A stretch of 64,000 nt of DNA. Origin: CAVSRC01 sp963782045. Lineage in GTDB: Bacteria > Pseudomonadota > Alphaproteobacteria > Rhizobiales > Kaistiaceae. Numbering within the stretch: position 1 is the stretch's first letter; every line of letters starts with the position of its first letter. Where the stretch lies: contig CAWAIR010000015.1 in NCBI GenBank assembly GCA_963782045.1, positions 80,327 through 144,326 on the forward strand, read 5' to 3'. Below the pieces are notes generated by a model, which saw only the letters and a list, made by a program, of their open reading frames with translations, had not been told where the DNA came from and did no database searches. The position numbers and the translations under genes are program-made. Positions 19,204 to 28,397 of the stretch are shown in pieces.

Positions 19204-20322
19204 TCAGGTCAGCCGGTTGCGGAACATCCATGCCGCGATCGGTAGCGTCACCACGCTGATTGCGACCAGCGGCCACAGGTCGCCGGTGAGCTGGGCAAGG
19301 CCAGTGCCCTCGAGATAGACGCGGCGGGTCATGTCCAGCGCGTAGCGCAGCGGGTCGATCAGCGTGATCAACTGGAACGCCTCGGGCATGTTGGCGATCG
19401 GCGTCGCCAGGCCGGAGAGCAGGATGAAGGGCATCAGCAGGACGAAGGAGAACAGCATCGCCTGCTGCATGTTGGCGACCAGCGACGAGATGAACAGCCC
19501 GACGCCGACGGCGGCGATGACGAACAGGATGAGGCCGCTGTAGAGCGTGACGAGCGATCCGGCGAATGGGATCTGGAACCAGAGCTGCGCCACCAGGAAG
19601 ATGATGGTCGCCTGGATGAGGCCGACCACGGTCGAGGGCAGCGCCTTGCCGATCATGATTTCGGCTGGGCGGATGGGCGTCACCAGAAGCTGGTCGAAGG
19701 TGCCGTCCTCGCGCTCGCGCGCCACCGACAGCGCGGTCAGCATCAGCACCTGAAGCAGCGTGATCGTGCCGATCAGGCCGGGGATCATGTTCCAGCTCGT
19801 CTCGAGGTTGCCGTTGTACCAGGCGCGCACCGTCGCCGTCACCGGCGGGCCGGTCAGGCCGTGCTCGGCCCGCCAGTCGGCGTTGAAGCTATCGACGATG
19901 GCGTTGACATAGCCGACGGCGGTGCCGGCGGTGTTGGAATTGCGCCCGTCGACGATGAGCTGGATGGCGGCGGACTGGCCGGCGGCGAGCTTGCGCGCGA
20001 AGTCGGGACCGATGCGCACGACCAGCAGCACGTCGCGGTTGTCGATCAGCCGGGCGATGTCGGCGGAGCGCTCGATGGTGGCGACGCGCTCGAACACGCC
20101 GGAGCCGTCGAAGCGCGCCAGCAGCTCGCTGGAGGCGGCGCTGCGGTCCTCGTCGTAGACCGCGTAGGGGGCGTGGTTGAGGTCGAAGGTGGCGGCGTAG
20201 CCGAACAGGAACGATTGCAGCAGCGGCGGCAGGAAGAGGATGACGCGGCTGCGCGGATCGCGCAAGAGCGCCAGCACCTCCTTGCGGACGAGGCTCAGGA
20301 TGCGCAGCAGGCTGTCTTTCAT
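19204..20322 (-). CDS. ABC-2 type exporter permease (second of two)
   Basis: This 372-residue permease has one N-terminal helix, a large periplasmic domain and five C-terminal helices, the YhhJ/YbhR layout. It begins SLLRILSLVRKEVLALLRDP and includes NMIPGLIGTITLLQVLMLTA and REREDGTFDQLLVTPI, hallmark segments of the family. It is the last gene of the TetR-HlyD-ATPase-permease-permease operon and forms the membrane channel with the permease encoded just upstream. Substrates of such systems include dyes, bile-like amphiphiles and antibiotics; the real substrate here is unknown. Confidence 0.9.
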   Translation of the reverse strand: MKDSLLRILSLVRKEVLALLRDPRSRVILFLPPLLQSFLFGYAATFDLNHAPYAVYDEDRSAASSELLARFDGSGVFERVATIERSADIARLIDNRDVLLVVRIGPDFARKLAAGQSAAIQLIVDGRNSNTAGTAVGYVNAIVDSFNADWRAEHGLTGPPVTATVRAWYNGNLETSWNMIPGLIGTITLLQVLMLTALSVAREREDGTFDQLLVTPIRPAEIMIGKALPSTVVGLIQATIIFLVAQLWFQIPFAGSLVTLYSGLILFVIAAVGVGLFISSLVANMQQAMLFSFVLLMPFILLSGLATPIANMPEAFQLITLIDPLRYALDMTRRVYLEGTGLAQLTGDLWPLVAISVVTLPIAAWMFRNRLT

Positions 20323-20331
20323 CGGCCGACC

Positions 20332-21510
20332 TCAGGCGAGTTTCTTGCGCGTGGCGCGATGGGTGGCGGCAAGCAGGATGAACGCCATCAGCGCCAGCAC
20401 CGCCGCGTTGGGCAGGATGACGCTCCAGATGTCGCCGGCCAGGAAGATCGTCTGCAACAGCGTGACGAAATAGCGGGCCGGCAGGACGTAGGTGAAGATC
20501 TGCAGGGCGACCGGCATCGAGCGGATGTCGAACAGGAAACCGGACAGCAGCATCGCCGGCAGGAAGGAGGCGATCAACGCCACCTGCGAGGCGACGAACT
20601 GGCTCTTGGTGACCGACGAGATGAACAGGCCGAAGCCGACTGAAACCAGCATGTAGATCATCGAGACGACCGTGAGCACGGTGAGCGAACCGCGCAGCGG
20701 CACGTGGAAGAGCACCTCGGCGGCCACCACGCAGAGCGTGAAACCGATCATGCCGAGGCCGAAATAGGGCACGATCTTGCCGAGCAGGATCTCGTTGACG
20801 TGCACCGGCGTGACGAAGATCGCCTCCAGCGTTCCCCGTTCCCATTCGCGCGCCATGACCAGCGCGGTGAGGAAGGCGCCGACCAGGGTCATGATCAGCA
20901 CGATCAGGCCGGGGACGAGGAAATAGTGGCTGTCGCCGTTCTCGTTGTACCAGATGCGGCTGTTGGCGATGACCGGTCCGTTGCCGGCGACCGGGTTGCC
21001 CTCGGCCGCCAGCCGTTGCGACGCCGCGCCGATGGCACCCAGCGTGTAGGCCTGGATGATGCGGGCGGTGTTGGCGTCGGTGCCGTGCAGCAGCACCTGC
21101 ACCTGGGCGTCACCGGCGGCGACGTTGCGGGCGAAGTCGTCGCGCAGATGGACGATGCCGTCGACCTTATGGGCGCGCATGAGCTTCTCGGCCTCGGCCA
21201 TCGATGTCACCGTGCGCGCATCGAAATAGGGCGACAGACGGAAGCCGGCGGCGACCTCGTTGGCCATCGCCGACGGCTGCTCGATGACCAGCGCCATCGG
21301 CGCGTTGGTGACGTCGAGCGACAGCGCATAGCCGAACAGGAGGATGAGGATCACCGGCATGACGATGCCGAGTGCGATCGAGCTCGGGTCGCGCATGATC
21401 TGGCGGCTCTCCTTGACGATGAGGGCGCGCACGCGCCGCGCCGCGCCGGCACGGTGGGGGGAGGCAGCCGAGGCGGGCTGCGCCGGCGCGGTGGGGCTGG
21501 TCTCGCTCAT
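20332..21510 (-). CDS. ABC-2 type exporter permease (first of two)
   Basis: This 392-residue permease has a proline/alanine-rich cytoplasmic N-terminus, then RRVRALIVKESRQIMRDPSS, a periplasmic domain, and YFLVPGLIVLIMTLVGAFLT and REWERGTLEAIFVTPVHVNE. It is homologous to its neighbour, so the membrane part is probably a heterodimer. The ATG at 21510 overlaps the stop of the ATPase gene (ATGA); an open frame upstream of it is out-of-family sequence overlapping the ATPase. Confidence 0.9.
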   Translation of the reverse strand: MSETSPTAPAQPASAASPHRAGAARRVRALIVKESRQIMRDPSSIALGIVMPVILILLFGYALSLDVTNAPMALVIEQPSAMANEVAAGFRLSPYFDARTVTSMAEAEKLMRAHKVDGIVHLRDDFARNVAAGDAQVQVLLHGTDANTARIIQAYTLGAIGAASQRLAAEGNPVAGNGPVIANSRIWYNENGDSHYFLVPGLIVLIMTLVGAFLTALVMAREWERGTLEAIFVTPVHVNEILLGKIVPYFGLGMIGFTLCVVAAEVLFHVPLRGSLTVLTVVSMIYMLVSVGFGLFISSVTKSQFVASQVALIASFLPAMLLSGFLFDIRSMPVALQIFTYVLPARYFVTLLQTIFLAGDIWSVILPNAAVLALMAFILLAATHRATRKKLA

Positions 21511-23282
21511 GCCGCGTTCCTTTCGCCCGGCCGGCCGTGTTCGCGCCGCGCCTCCTCGACCACGGCGATGAAGGCGTCCTCCATGGTCGGCTCGCGGTTC
21601 TCCTCCGCCGGCGCATGGCTGCGGATCTCGGCCGGCGTGCCGCGGGCGAGCACCTGACCGGCGTCCATGATGACGACGCGGTCGCAGTATTCGGCCTCTT
21701 CCATGAAGTGAGTGGTGACGATGACGGTCACCCCCTGCTCGGCGAGCGCGGTGATGCGCCGCCAGAACTCGCGCCGCGCGAGCGGGTCGGCGCCGCTGGT
21801 CGGTTCGTCGAGGAAGAGGATCTCCGGCTCGTGGATGAGGGCGGCGGCCATCGCCAGCCGCTGCTTGTAGCCGCCCGGCAGTTGCCCGCTCGGCAGCCTG
21901 GCGAGCGGGGCGAGCTCGAACTGCTCCATCGCCCAGTCGATGCGCTCCTTGCGCCGCTTGCCGGAAAGGCCGTAGGCGCCGGCGAAGAATTCGAGGTTCT
22001 GGGTCACCGACAAGAGGCCGTAGAGCGAGAACCTCTGCGCCACGTAGCCGACGCGCTGGCGCGCCGAGGCGCGCGCCTTGCGCAGGTCGACGCCGGCAAC
22101 ACGCAGCGCCCCGCTGGTCGCCGGCAACAGGCCACACAGCATCCGGAAGGTGGTCGTCTTGCCGGCGCCGTTCGGTCCGAGCAGGCCGAATATCTCGCCG
22201 GTCTTCACCGCGAAGCTGATGTGGTCGACCGCAGTGAACGTGCCGAACTGGCGGACGAGATCGCTGACCTCGACCACGGTGTCGCCGTTGTGGCGTTTCG
22301 TCTCGTGGCCGAGCGACAGCGAGGCGGCCTTGCCGGCCTCGGCCGCCTTGTGCAGGAGCACCATGAAGCCGTCCTCGAAGCGAGGCTTGACGGCGATGGC
22401 GTCGACGCCGGCGAGCGCGCCGCCGTCGGCCCCTCCCTCCGCTCCGCCCTCCGCCATGACCAGCCGCACCTTGCCGCCCTGCGGCACCGCGTCGGTGACG
22501 TTGGGGTCGTCCAGCAGCCGTGCCTGGAGCAGGCGCGCTGGCTCTCCCGCCGACGGCGTGGCGAGGTAGGCGCGCCCGGCGGCCGCCTCGGTGATCGAAT
22601 GCGGCGGCCCTTTCGCCAGCACCGTGCCTTCGTGCATGACGATGGCGTGCTTGCAGCGCTCGGCCTCGTCCAGATAGGAGGTGCTGATCAGCACGGTCAG
22701 CCCCTGATCGTTGACCAGGTGCAGGATGATCTCCCACAGCTCGCGGCGCGACAGCGGGTCGACGCCGACGGTGGGCTCGTCGAGGAGCAAGAGGTCAGGA
22801 GCGCGCACCAGCGTGCAGGCGAGGCCAAGCTTCTGCTTCATGCCGCCGGAAAGCCGCCCGGCGAGGCGCCGGGCAAACGGGCCGAGCGCCGTCATCTCCA
22901 TGAGCTGCGGATAGACCGTGCGCCTTTCCTCGGCCGTCACGCCATGCAGGTCGGCATAGAGGTCGAGGTTCTCCTGGACGGAGAGGTCCTCATAGAGCCC
23001 GAACTTCTGCGGCATGTAGCCGACCCTGTCCTGCACCGCCTGCGGGTCGTGGGCGATGTCGATGCCGAGCACCGAGAGATCGCCGGCATCCGCCGTCATC
23101 AGTCCCGCTATCAGCCGGATGAGGGTGGTCTTGCCGGCGCCGTCGGGGCCGACCAGCGCCGTCAGCCCGCCGTGCTCGACGGTCAGCGACACGTCGTCGA
23201 GCGCGGTCACCGTCTCGCCGCTGGAGCGCTTGAACAGCTTGCGGATGCCGCGGCCGTCGATCGCGGGGAGGGGAGCGGTCAT
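21507..23282 (-). CDS. Fused double ABC ATPase of the exporter
   Basis: This 591-residue protein joins two nucleotide-binding domains. The first has Walker A GPDGAGKTTLIRL, signature LSGGMKQKLGL and Walker B LLLLDEPTVGVDP. The second has GPNGAGKTTTFRM, a variant signature LPGGYKQRLAM, and ILFLDEPTSGADP. The LPGG signature is unusual and may make the second site kinetically different. Fusion of two ATPases occurs in RbbA-like exporters, but here the permeases are separate genes. The gene overlaps its neighbours on both sides by ATGA. Confidence 0.93.
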   Translation of the reverse strand: MTAPLPAIDGRGIRKLFKRSSGETVTALDDVSLTVEHGGLTALVGPDGAGKTTLIRLIAGLMTADAGDLSVLGIDIAHDPQAVQDRVGYMPQKFGLYEDLSVQENLDLYADLHGVTAEERRTVYPQLMEMTALGPFARRLAGRLSGGMKQKLGLACTLVRAPDLLLLDEPTVGVDPLSRRELWEIILHLVNDQGLTVLISTSYLDEAERCKHAIVMHEGTVLAKGPPHSITEAAAGRAYLATPSAGEPARLLQARLLDDPNVTDAVPQGGKVRLVMAEGGAEGGADGGALAGVDAIAVKPRFEDGFMVLLHKAAEAGKAASLSLGHETKRHNGDTVVEVSDLVRQFGTFTAVDHISFAVKTGEIFGLLGPNGAGKTTTFRMLCGLLPATSGALRVAGVDLRKARASARQRVGYVAQRFSLYGLLSVTQNLEFFAGAYGLSGKRRKERIDWAMEQFELAPLARLPSGQLPGGYKQRLAMAAALIHEPEILFLDEPTSGADPLARREFWRRITALAEQGVTVIVTTHFMEEAEYCDRVVIMDAGQVLARGTPAEIRSHAPAEENREPTMEDAFIAVVEEARREHGRPGERNAA

Positions 23283-24286
23283 TGCGCGCCCGCCGTCTCC
23301 GTCGTCAGGTGGACGGTCGCCGGCATGCCGAGGCGGAGCAGGTCGTTGGGGTCGTCGACCAGGATGCGCACCTCGTAGACCAGGCTGGTGCGCAGCTCCG
23401 CCGTCTGGATGGCGTGCGGCGTGAACTCCGCCACCGGCGAGATGAAGCCGACGTGGCCGGTGAAGCTCTGGCTGTCGCCGTCGACCGTGACGGTGGCCGC
23501 ATCGCCGGGCGCCACCTTGGGCAGGTCCGGCTCCGAGATATAGGCGCGCACCCATTTCGGCGTGACGATGGCGATCGAGAAGACCGGCTTCTGCGGCGAT
23601 GCGATTTCGCCCGGCTCGAGCAGCCGCGAGCGGATGATGCCGCCAGCCGGCGCGGTGAGCGCGGCGTCCTCGAGCTGCTGGCGGATGAGGGCAAGCTGCG
23701 CCTGCGTTGCCTTGAGCTGGGCCTCCGCCGCGGCGATGTCCTCCTTGCGCGGGCCTGCCTTGGCCAGCACCAGCGCCTGGCTGGTGACTTCGAGTTGGGC
23801 GTCGGCGGAATCCTTGGCGGCCCTGGCGGCATCGATCTGGCTTTGCGTCACCGACGGCCCGCCGCCGGTGCTGTCCTTGAGCATGACCAGGCGCTGGTAG
23901 TTGAGGTCGGCGTTATGCGCGTTGGCCTTGGCCGCATCGACGTTCGCCTGTGCCTGGGCGATCTCTTCCGGGCGCGAGCCGTTGTGCAACTTGTCGACCG
24001 CCGACGTCTGCGCGGCGACCTGCGCCTCGGCCTGGGCGACCTGTGGCTCGATGCGGCTGGCGTCGAGGCGGGCGAGCACCTGGCCCGCTTTCACCTTGTC
24101 GCCCTCCTCGGCCAGCACCGCGGCAATGCGCCCGCTGTCGTTGAAGGCGAGGTCGACCTGGCGCAGGTCGACGTTGCCGTAGAGCACCAGCGGGCCGTTG
24201 CCGTTGCCGTCGTGGTTGAACCACCACCAGGCGAAGCCGCCGCCGACAGCGATGACGAGGACCAGGAGGACGATGACCCGCCTCAT
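23279..24286 (-). CDS. HlyD-family membrane fusion protein
   Basis: This 335-residue periplasmic adaptor has one N-terminal membrane helix (VIVLLVLVIAVGGGFAWWWF), a lipoyl half-motif (VLYGNVDLRQVDLAF), a long coiled-coil hairpin (about residues 70-190, heptads rich in Ala and Gln), and the closing lipoyl half (APAGGIIRSRLLEPGEI). It resembles YbhG/YhiI adaptors that link ABC exporters with an outer-membrane duct. The start overlaps the TetR stop (ATGA). No TolC-like gene is in the window. Confidence 0.92.
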   Translation of the reverse strand: MRRVIVLLVLVIAVGGGFAWWWFNHDGNGNGPLVLYGNVDLRQVDLAFNDSGRIAAVLAEEGDKVKAGQVLARLDASRIEPQVAQAEAQVAAQTSAVDKLHNGSRPEEIAQAQANVDAAKANAHNADLNYQRLVMLKDSTGGGPSVTQSQIDAARAAKDSADAQLEVTSQALVLAKAGPRKEDIAAAEAQLKATQAQLALIRQQLEDAALTAPAGGIIRSRLLEPGEIASPQKPVFSIAIVTPKWVRAYISEPDLPKVAPGDAATVTVDGDSQSFTGHVGFISPVAEFTPHAIQTAELRTSLVYEVRILVDDPNDLLRLGMPATVHLTTETAGAQ

Positions 24287-25032
24287 GACTTGGCTCCTTC
24301 GAGAATGGCATCCACGTTCTGATGGACGACCTGCTTGATGGCGTCGCGTTCGCGTTCGCCGATGGCGGTCCACTCCATGCGCCGGAGCACGAGGGCCTGC
24401 GCCAGCCGGAAGACGAGGACCTGGCCGAGCATGGTGAAGACGCTGAGGCGCACGGTTTCGTCCACCGGCCTGCCGAGGATGGTGGCGACCGCGCGCGCCA
24501 CCGTTCCGGTGGCGCCGCTCATGAAGCCGTAGACCACCTCGAAGGCGGCCGTCGGATACATCTGCTCGCGCACCAGGAAACGGGCCCAGCGCTCCGCTTC
24601 CGCCGAGCCGAGCAGGGTGTTGATCATCGTTTCGATCAGGCGGTGAAGCGTGGCGCGCGCGGCGGCCGGCGTCGCGGTTGCCTCGGCTTCGTTGGCGACC
24701 GCCAGGTTCGGCCCGATCTTGGCGAGGATGCTGCTAACCACATGCTCGGCAACGGCGATGTGCAGCGCCTCCTTGCCGCCGAAGTGATAGACGATCGCCG
24801 CCAGGTTGGCGTTGGCCGCCTTGGCGATCTCGCGGGTGCTGGCGCCCTCGTAGCCGAGCCGGCCAAAGACATCGAGCGCCGCCTCGACAAGCTGGGCCCG
24901 GGTTTCGGCACCGCGGTCGCGTCGCGCGCGCCGGTAGTGCGGCGAAACCGCATGCGGCGCATCGCTGGCTGGGCGCGCGCCTGGCCTTGTCTGGTCCATT
25001 CCGGTTTCCCGTTTCGCCCGGCGTTGAGCCAT
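24283..25032 (-). CDS. TetR/AcrR-family repressor (CecR-like)
   Basis: This 249-residue regulator has the helix-turn-helix RAQLVEAALDVFGRLGYEGA then STREIAKAANANLAAIVYHF and a C-terminal domain like that of CecR (YbiH), which controls ybh exporters in Escherichia coli. The ATG at 25032 was chosen because AAGG lies about nine bases before it, and homology starts later. It heads the exporter operon, so autoregulation is likely; a perfect inverted repeat lies in the promoter just upstream. Confidence 0.9.
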   Translation of the reverse strand: MAQRRAKRETGMDQTRPGARPASDAPHAVSPHYRRARRDRGAETRAQLVEAALDVFGRLGYEGASTREIAKAANANLAAIVYHFGGKEALHIAVAEHVVSSILAKIGPNLAVANEAEATATPAAARATLHRLIETMINTLLGSAEAERWARFLVREQMYPTAAFEVVYGFMSGATGTVARAVATILGRPVDETVRLSVFTMLGQVLVFRLAQALVLRRMEWTAIGERERDAIKQVVHQNVDAILEGAKS

Positions 25033-25062
25033 TTCATGCGCCTTGTATCGTCGTTTCGGTGC

Positions 25063-25092
25063 GTCATACAGTCGAATGACTGAAAATGTCAA
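25063..25092 (-). promoter_or_regulatory. Promoter and TetR operator of the exporter operon
   Basis: On the minus strand TTGACA (25087-25092) and TATGAC (25063-25068) are separated by 18 bases, close to a consensus sigma-70 promoter. The spacer contains the perfect inverted repeat CAGTC-N4-GACTG (25069-25082). A repressor bound there would block polymerase, which fits TetR autoregulation. Confidence 0.7.
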
Positions 25093-25248
25093 TCGGTCGT
25101 TTGATTAAAGTTCCGTAAACGGGCGGTGCCGCGACCGGAGGCCGAGCAGTCGCAATCGGCGGTGGGCGGCCGGATGGAGCACGAGGGCCGCACCTTTCGG
25201 TGCGCCCGAGGGTTGAACGCGCGCAATCCGAGCCGGCGGGCGGGGCGG

Positions 25249-26985
25249 CTACGCCTCGAGGCCTGCCTCGGCCAGCTCCTCGCGCCGCTTCGGCCTTGGC
25301 GGCAGCAGGAAGGTGGTGAGCGAGACGACGATCAGCCCCGCCGCCAGCCACACCAGCGTCCCTCGCATCGCCGTCGAGAAGTCGCGATGCGAGGCGGTGC
25401 TCCCCTGCCGCGCGACGACGGCGCCGACCTTGGCCGCCAGCGCCGGGCTGGATGCGGCGAAATCGGCCTGCGCCTTTTCGGCGGCCGCGCAGCTCGGTGG
25501 CACGTCCGAGAAGTCCTTGGCGTTGGCGCGGTCGCGGAAGCAGGCTTCGAAGGAAGCGACCACCCCGGGCACGGCCGTCTCGGGCAGGCCGGCCGCGACG
25601 AGTTCGGTCGAAAGCGTGTCGCGCACGCTGTCGACGCTCTCCGTCGCCTGGCTGCCGAGCAGCCCGAAGAAGACGACGCCGACCGCCGCCACCCCGATCG
25701 CGCCGCCGACCTGGCCGACGGCGTTGATGACCCCGGAGGCGGAGCCGGCGTCGGCCACCGGCACCTGCGCCAGAATGAAGGGATAGATCGGCGCCACCAC
25801 GCAGCCCATGCCCACGCCGATGACGAGCAGCACCGGCACCACCGCCCACGGTGACAGTGCACCGCCGTAGATGCCGATCTCGACCATGAGGAGCCCGAAG
25901 CCGACCGCCATGATCAGCGGTCCGGCGGTGATCACCGTGCGGCCGAGGCGCGGCACCAGCAGGCCCGGCGCCAGCGCCACGGTGATGCCGATGCCGAGCG
26001 AGAAGGGGATGCTGGTCAGCCCGGCGGTGAGCACGTCGTAGCCGATGCCGATCTGCAGGAAGATGGTCAGCACCAGGAAGAAGGCGGCGACCACCGCGTA
26101 GAAGGCGAGCTGGATGGTGATGCCGCCGACGAAGGAGCGCACGCGGAAGAGATGCGGCACCACCAGCGGCGAGCCGTCGCGCTTGTCCTTCCAGATCTGG
26201 CTCCGCGCGAACAGCACGAAGACCGCGAGCGACGCCGCCATCGAGATGAACGCCCAGGTGGGCCAGTCGAGCTGGCGCCCCTCGATCAGCGGGAACATCA
26301 GCATCGTCATGGCGAGAAGGATCAGGCCGACGCCGACGACATCGACATGCAGCGGATGCGGTGACTTGTGGTCGGGCAGGAAGGCGAGCCCGAGGCCGAC
26401 CGCGACGATGGCGAAGGGCAGGTTGATGAGGAAGATGGTGCGCCAGCCGAATCCGTAGGGGTTGCCGGTGATGAGCAATGCGCCGACGATCGGCCCGGAG
26501 ACGGTGGCCAGCCCGGCAACGGCGCCATAGAGCGCCGAGACCCGCTGGCGCTCTTCGACGGTCGGATACATCACCTGCATGAGGGCGAGCGTCTGCGGCA
26601 CCATGAGTGCGGCCGACAGGCCCTGGGCGAGCCGCGAGGCGACCAGCATCTCGCTGGAGACGGCGAAACCGCACAGCACCGAAGTGAGCCCGAAGCCGGC
26701 CATGCCGATCAGCAGGAGCTTGCGATAGCCGAAGATGTCGCCGAGGCGCCCGCCGGTAATCAGGAACAGCGCGAAGGTGAGCTGATAGCCGGCGACGATC
26801 CACTGGATGGCGGCATAGCTGGTGCCGAGTTCGCGCTGGATGGAGGGGATGCCGATATTGACGATGGTCGAATCGAGCAGGTCCATGCCGAAGGCGATGA
26901 GGATCACCCACAGTGCGATGCGCCGCCGGCGCGGGTCGATGCCCGGGTCGGTCACGGCAGCGGTGCCATCGGCAATCGCGGACAT
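25249..26985 (-). CDS. MFS transporter, DHA2 (EmrB-like) family
   Basis: This 578-residue transporter has about fourteen membrane segments. LWVILIAFGMDLLDSTIVNI is helix 1 with the conserved Asp, GGRLGDIFGYRKLLLIG is motif A, and ASRLAQGLSAALMVPQTLAL follows. An extended loop of about 100 residues with paired cysteines (FEACFRDRAN and PPSCAAAEK) lies before the last helix, as in many DHA2 members. The ATG at 26985 has an AAGGGGG ribosome site. It is probably a proton-driven drug or metabolite exporter. Confidence 0.9.
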   Translation of the reverse strand: MSAIADGTAAVTDPGIDPRRRRIALWVILIAFGMDLLDSTIVNIGIPSIQRELGTSYAAIQWIVAGYQLTFALFLITGGRLGDIFGYRKLLLIGMAGFGLTSVLCGFAVSSEMLVASRLAQGLSAALMVPQTLALMQVMYPTVEERQRVSALYGAVAGLATVSGPIVGALLITGNPYGFGWRTIFLINLPFAIVAVGLGLAFLPDHKSPHPLHVDVVGVGLILLAMTMLMFPLIEGRQLDWPTWAFISMAASLAVFVLFARSQIWKDKRDGSPLVVPHLFRVRSFVGGITIQLAFYAVVAAFFLVLTIFLQIGIGYDVLTAGLTSIPFSLGIGITVALAPGLLVPRLGRTVITAGPLIMAVGFGLLMVEIGIYGGALSPWAVVPVLLVIGVGMGCVVAPIYPFILAQVPVADAGSASGVINAVGQVGGAIGVAAVGVVFFGLLGSQATESVDSVRDTLSTELVAAGLPETAVPGVVASFEACFRDRANAKDFSDVPPSCAAAEKAQADFAASSPALAAKVGAVVARQGSTASHRDFSTAMRGTLVWLAAGLIVVSLTTFLLPPRPKRREELAEAGLEA

Positions 26986-27015
26986 GGCAAAAGCCCCCTT
27001 ACACCGGCGCAACCA

Positions 27016-28281
27016 TCAGAGCGCTCCTCCATCGGCTTCAAGCTCAAGCAGCTCATCGATCGACTGACGCTTGCGGATGACCGTGAGCGCTCCCGCATCA
27101 AGCATGACTTCAGGCGCCAGCGGTCGCGTGTTGTAGTTTGAAGACATGCTCGCTCCATAGGCCCCCGCGTCGCGCAGGATCGCTATGTCGCCAGCCTCCG
27201 GTAGCGGGAGTTCGCGGAACTCGACGAAGCCGCCATCATGTTGGGTGAAGACGTCTCCCGCTTCGCAGAGCGGCCCGGCAACCGCGATGGGACGGGTCGG
27301 GCCGGCAACCGGCACACCGGCTCGCGTTATGAAGCAGATTTCGTGGTGGCTGCCGTAAAGGATTGGGCGGGCCAATTCGTTGAAGCCCGCGTCCAGGAGC
27401 ACGAAATGTTTGCCGGCCACATTCTTGACCGCGCGAACCTCGGCGACGAGAAGCCCGGCGTTGCCCACGAGGTATCGGCCAGGTTCCAATTCGAGGCGTA
27501 TCCGGCTCCCCGTGATCCGCTCGGCCTCGAGCCTCGTCTTGTTCCATGCTGCATAGTATTCGGCGATATCGATCTCGGGTTCGCCCGGTCGATAAGGGAC
27601 GGAGAGCCCCCCGCCCGCCGAGATTGCCAAGAGCGTTCGATTGGCACGTCGCACGGCATCCAGCATGCTGTCGCAGACACGATGCAGGTGCGCATAGTCG
27701 ACGCCTGAGCCGATATGCATGTGGAGTCCGATCAGGGACAGTCCGTATTCGTCGACGAGACGCAGGCTGTCCTCGAACTCCTCATGCCAAATTCCATGCT
27801 TGCTCGAAGGTCCGCCCGTATTGGTCTTGCGGTTGTGACCATGTCCAAAACCTGGATTGATCCTGAGCCAGACCGGATGACCCCGCCCGACGCGACCGAG
27901 TTGCCTCACCATGTCGGGCGAGCCGCAATTGACCGGAATTCCCAGTGCGAGGACGCGTGCCAGCGTCGCCTCGTCGATGATATCGGCCGTGAACACGATG
28001 TCATGCGCGGTCGTGTCCGACACGTAACCTGCCCGCAGGGCTCGTTCGATCTCACCGAGGGAGACGGCGTCGACCGCGACCCCCATGGAACGGAGGAGGC
28101 GCAGGATATGCGTGTTGCTGTTGGCCTTTTGGGCGTAGCGGATGCAATCGAATGCTGACAATTGCCTGACCCGCTGCCGTATCGGCTCGGCCTCGTAAAG
28201 CCAAAGCGGCGTGCCCACGCGCTCAGCGGATAGGAGCGCCGCGTCGATCAGGTCCGGCCGCAGCGATTGTGGTCTCGTCAC
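27016..28281 (-). CDS. lysA: Diaminopimelate decarboxylase-like PLP enzyme
   Basis: This 421-residue alanine-racemase-fold decarboxylase shows RYAQKANSNTHILRLL, with the PLP lysine, and HMHIGSG, AGGGLSVPYRPGEPE and LELEPGRYLVG for phosphate binding. CEAGDVF and RDAGAYGASMSSNYNTRP are the C-terminal active-site segments. LysA makes lysine from meso-diaminopimelate. The isolated setting, upstream of the MFS gene and near polyamine genes, allows a related substrate such as ornithine, arginine or carboxynorspermidine. Codon usage looks less GC-extreme than its neighbours. Confidence 0.83.
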   Translation of the reverse strand: MTRPQSLRPDLIDAALLSAERVGTPLWLYEAEPIRQRVRQLSAFDCIRYAQKANSNTHILRLLRSMGVAVDAVSLGEIERALRAGYVSDTTAHDIVFTADIIDEATLARVLALGIPVNCGSPDMVRQLGRVGRGHPVWLRINPGFGHGHNRKTNTGGPSSKHGIWHEEFEDSLRLVDEYGLSLIGLHMHIGSGVDYAHLHRVCDSMLDAVRRANRTLLAISAGGGLSVPYRPGEPEIDIAEYYAAWNKTRLEAERITGSRIRLELEPGRYLVGNAGLLVAEVRAVKNVAGKHFVLLDAGFNELARPILYGSHHEICFITRAGVPVAGPTRPIAVAGPLCEAGDVFTQHDGGFVEFRELPLPEAGDIAILRDAGAYGASMSSNYNTRPLAPEVMLDAGALTVIRKRQSIDELLELEADGGAL

Positions 28282-28397
28282 GAACAGGTCTTCGGTCTGA
28301 GCAAATGGCCGAAAATGTTTAGGCCATGCTTGGCTTGAGGTAAACGGCGGGCCCCGCGTGCTTATCAGACGTGGCGTCGTGGAACCGTGCGTGCGGC

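Noticed and set aside
21537..23378. 613-residue plus-strand frame opposite the double ATPase
   Set aside because: It has the composition of a GC-rich shadow frame (Arg, Glu, His, Leu, Gly repeats) and lies exactly over the ATPase gene.
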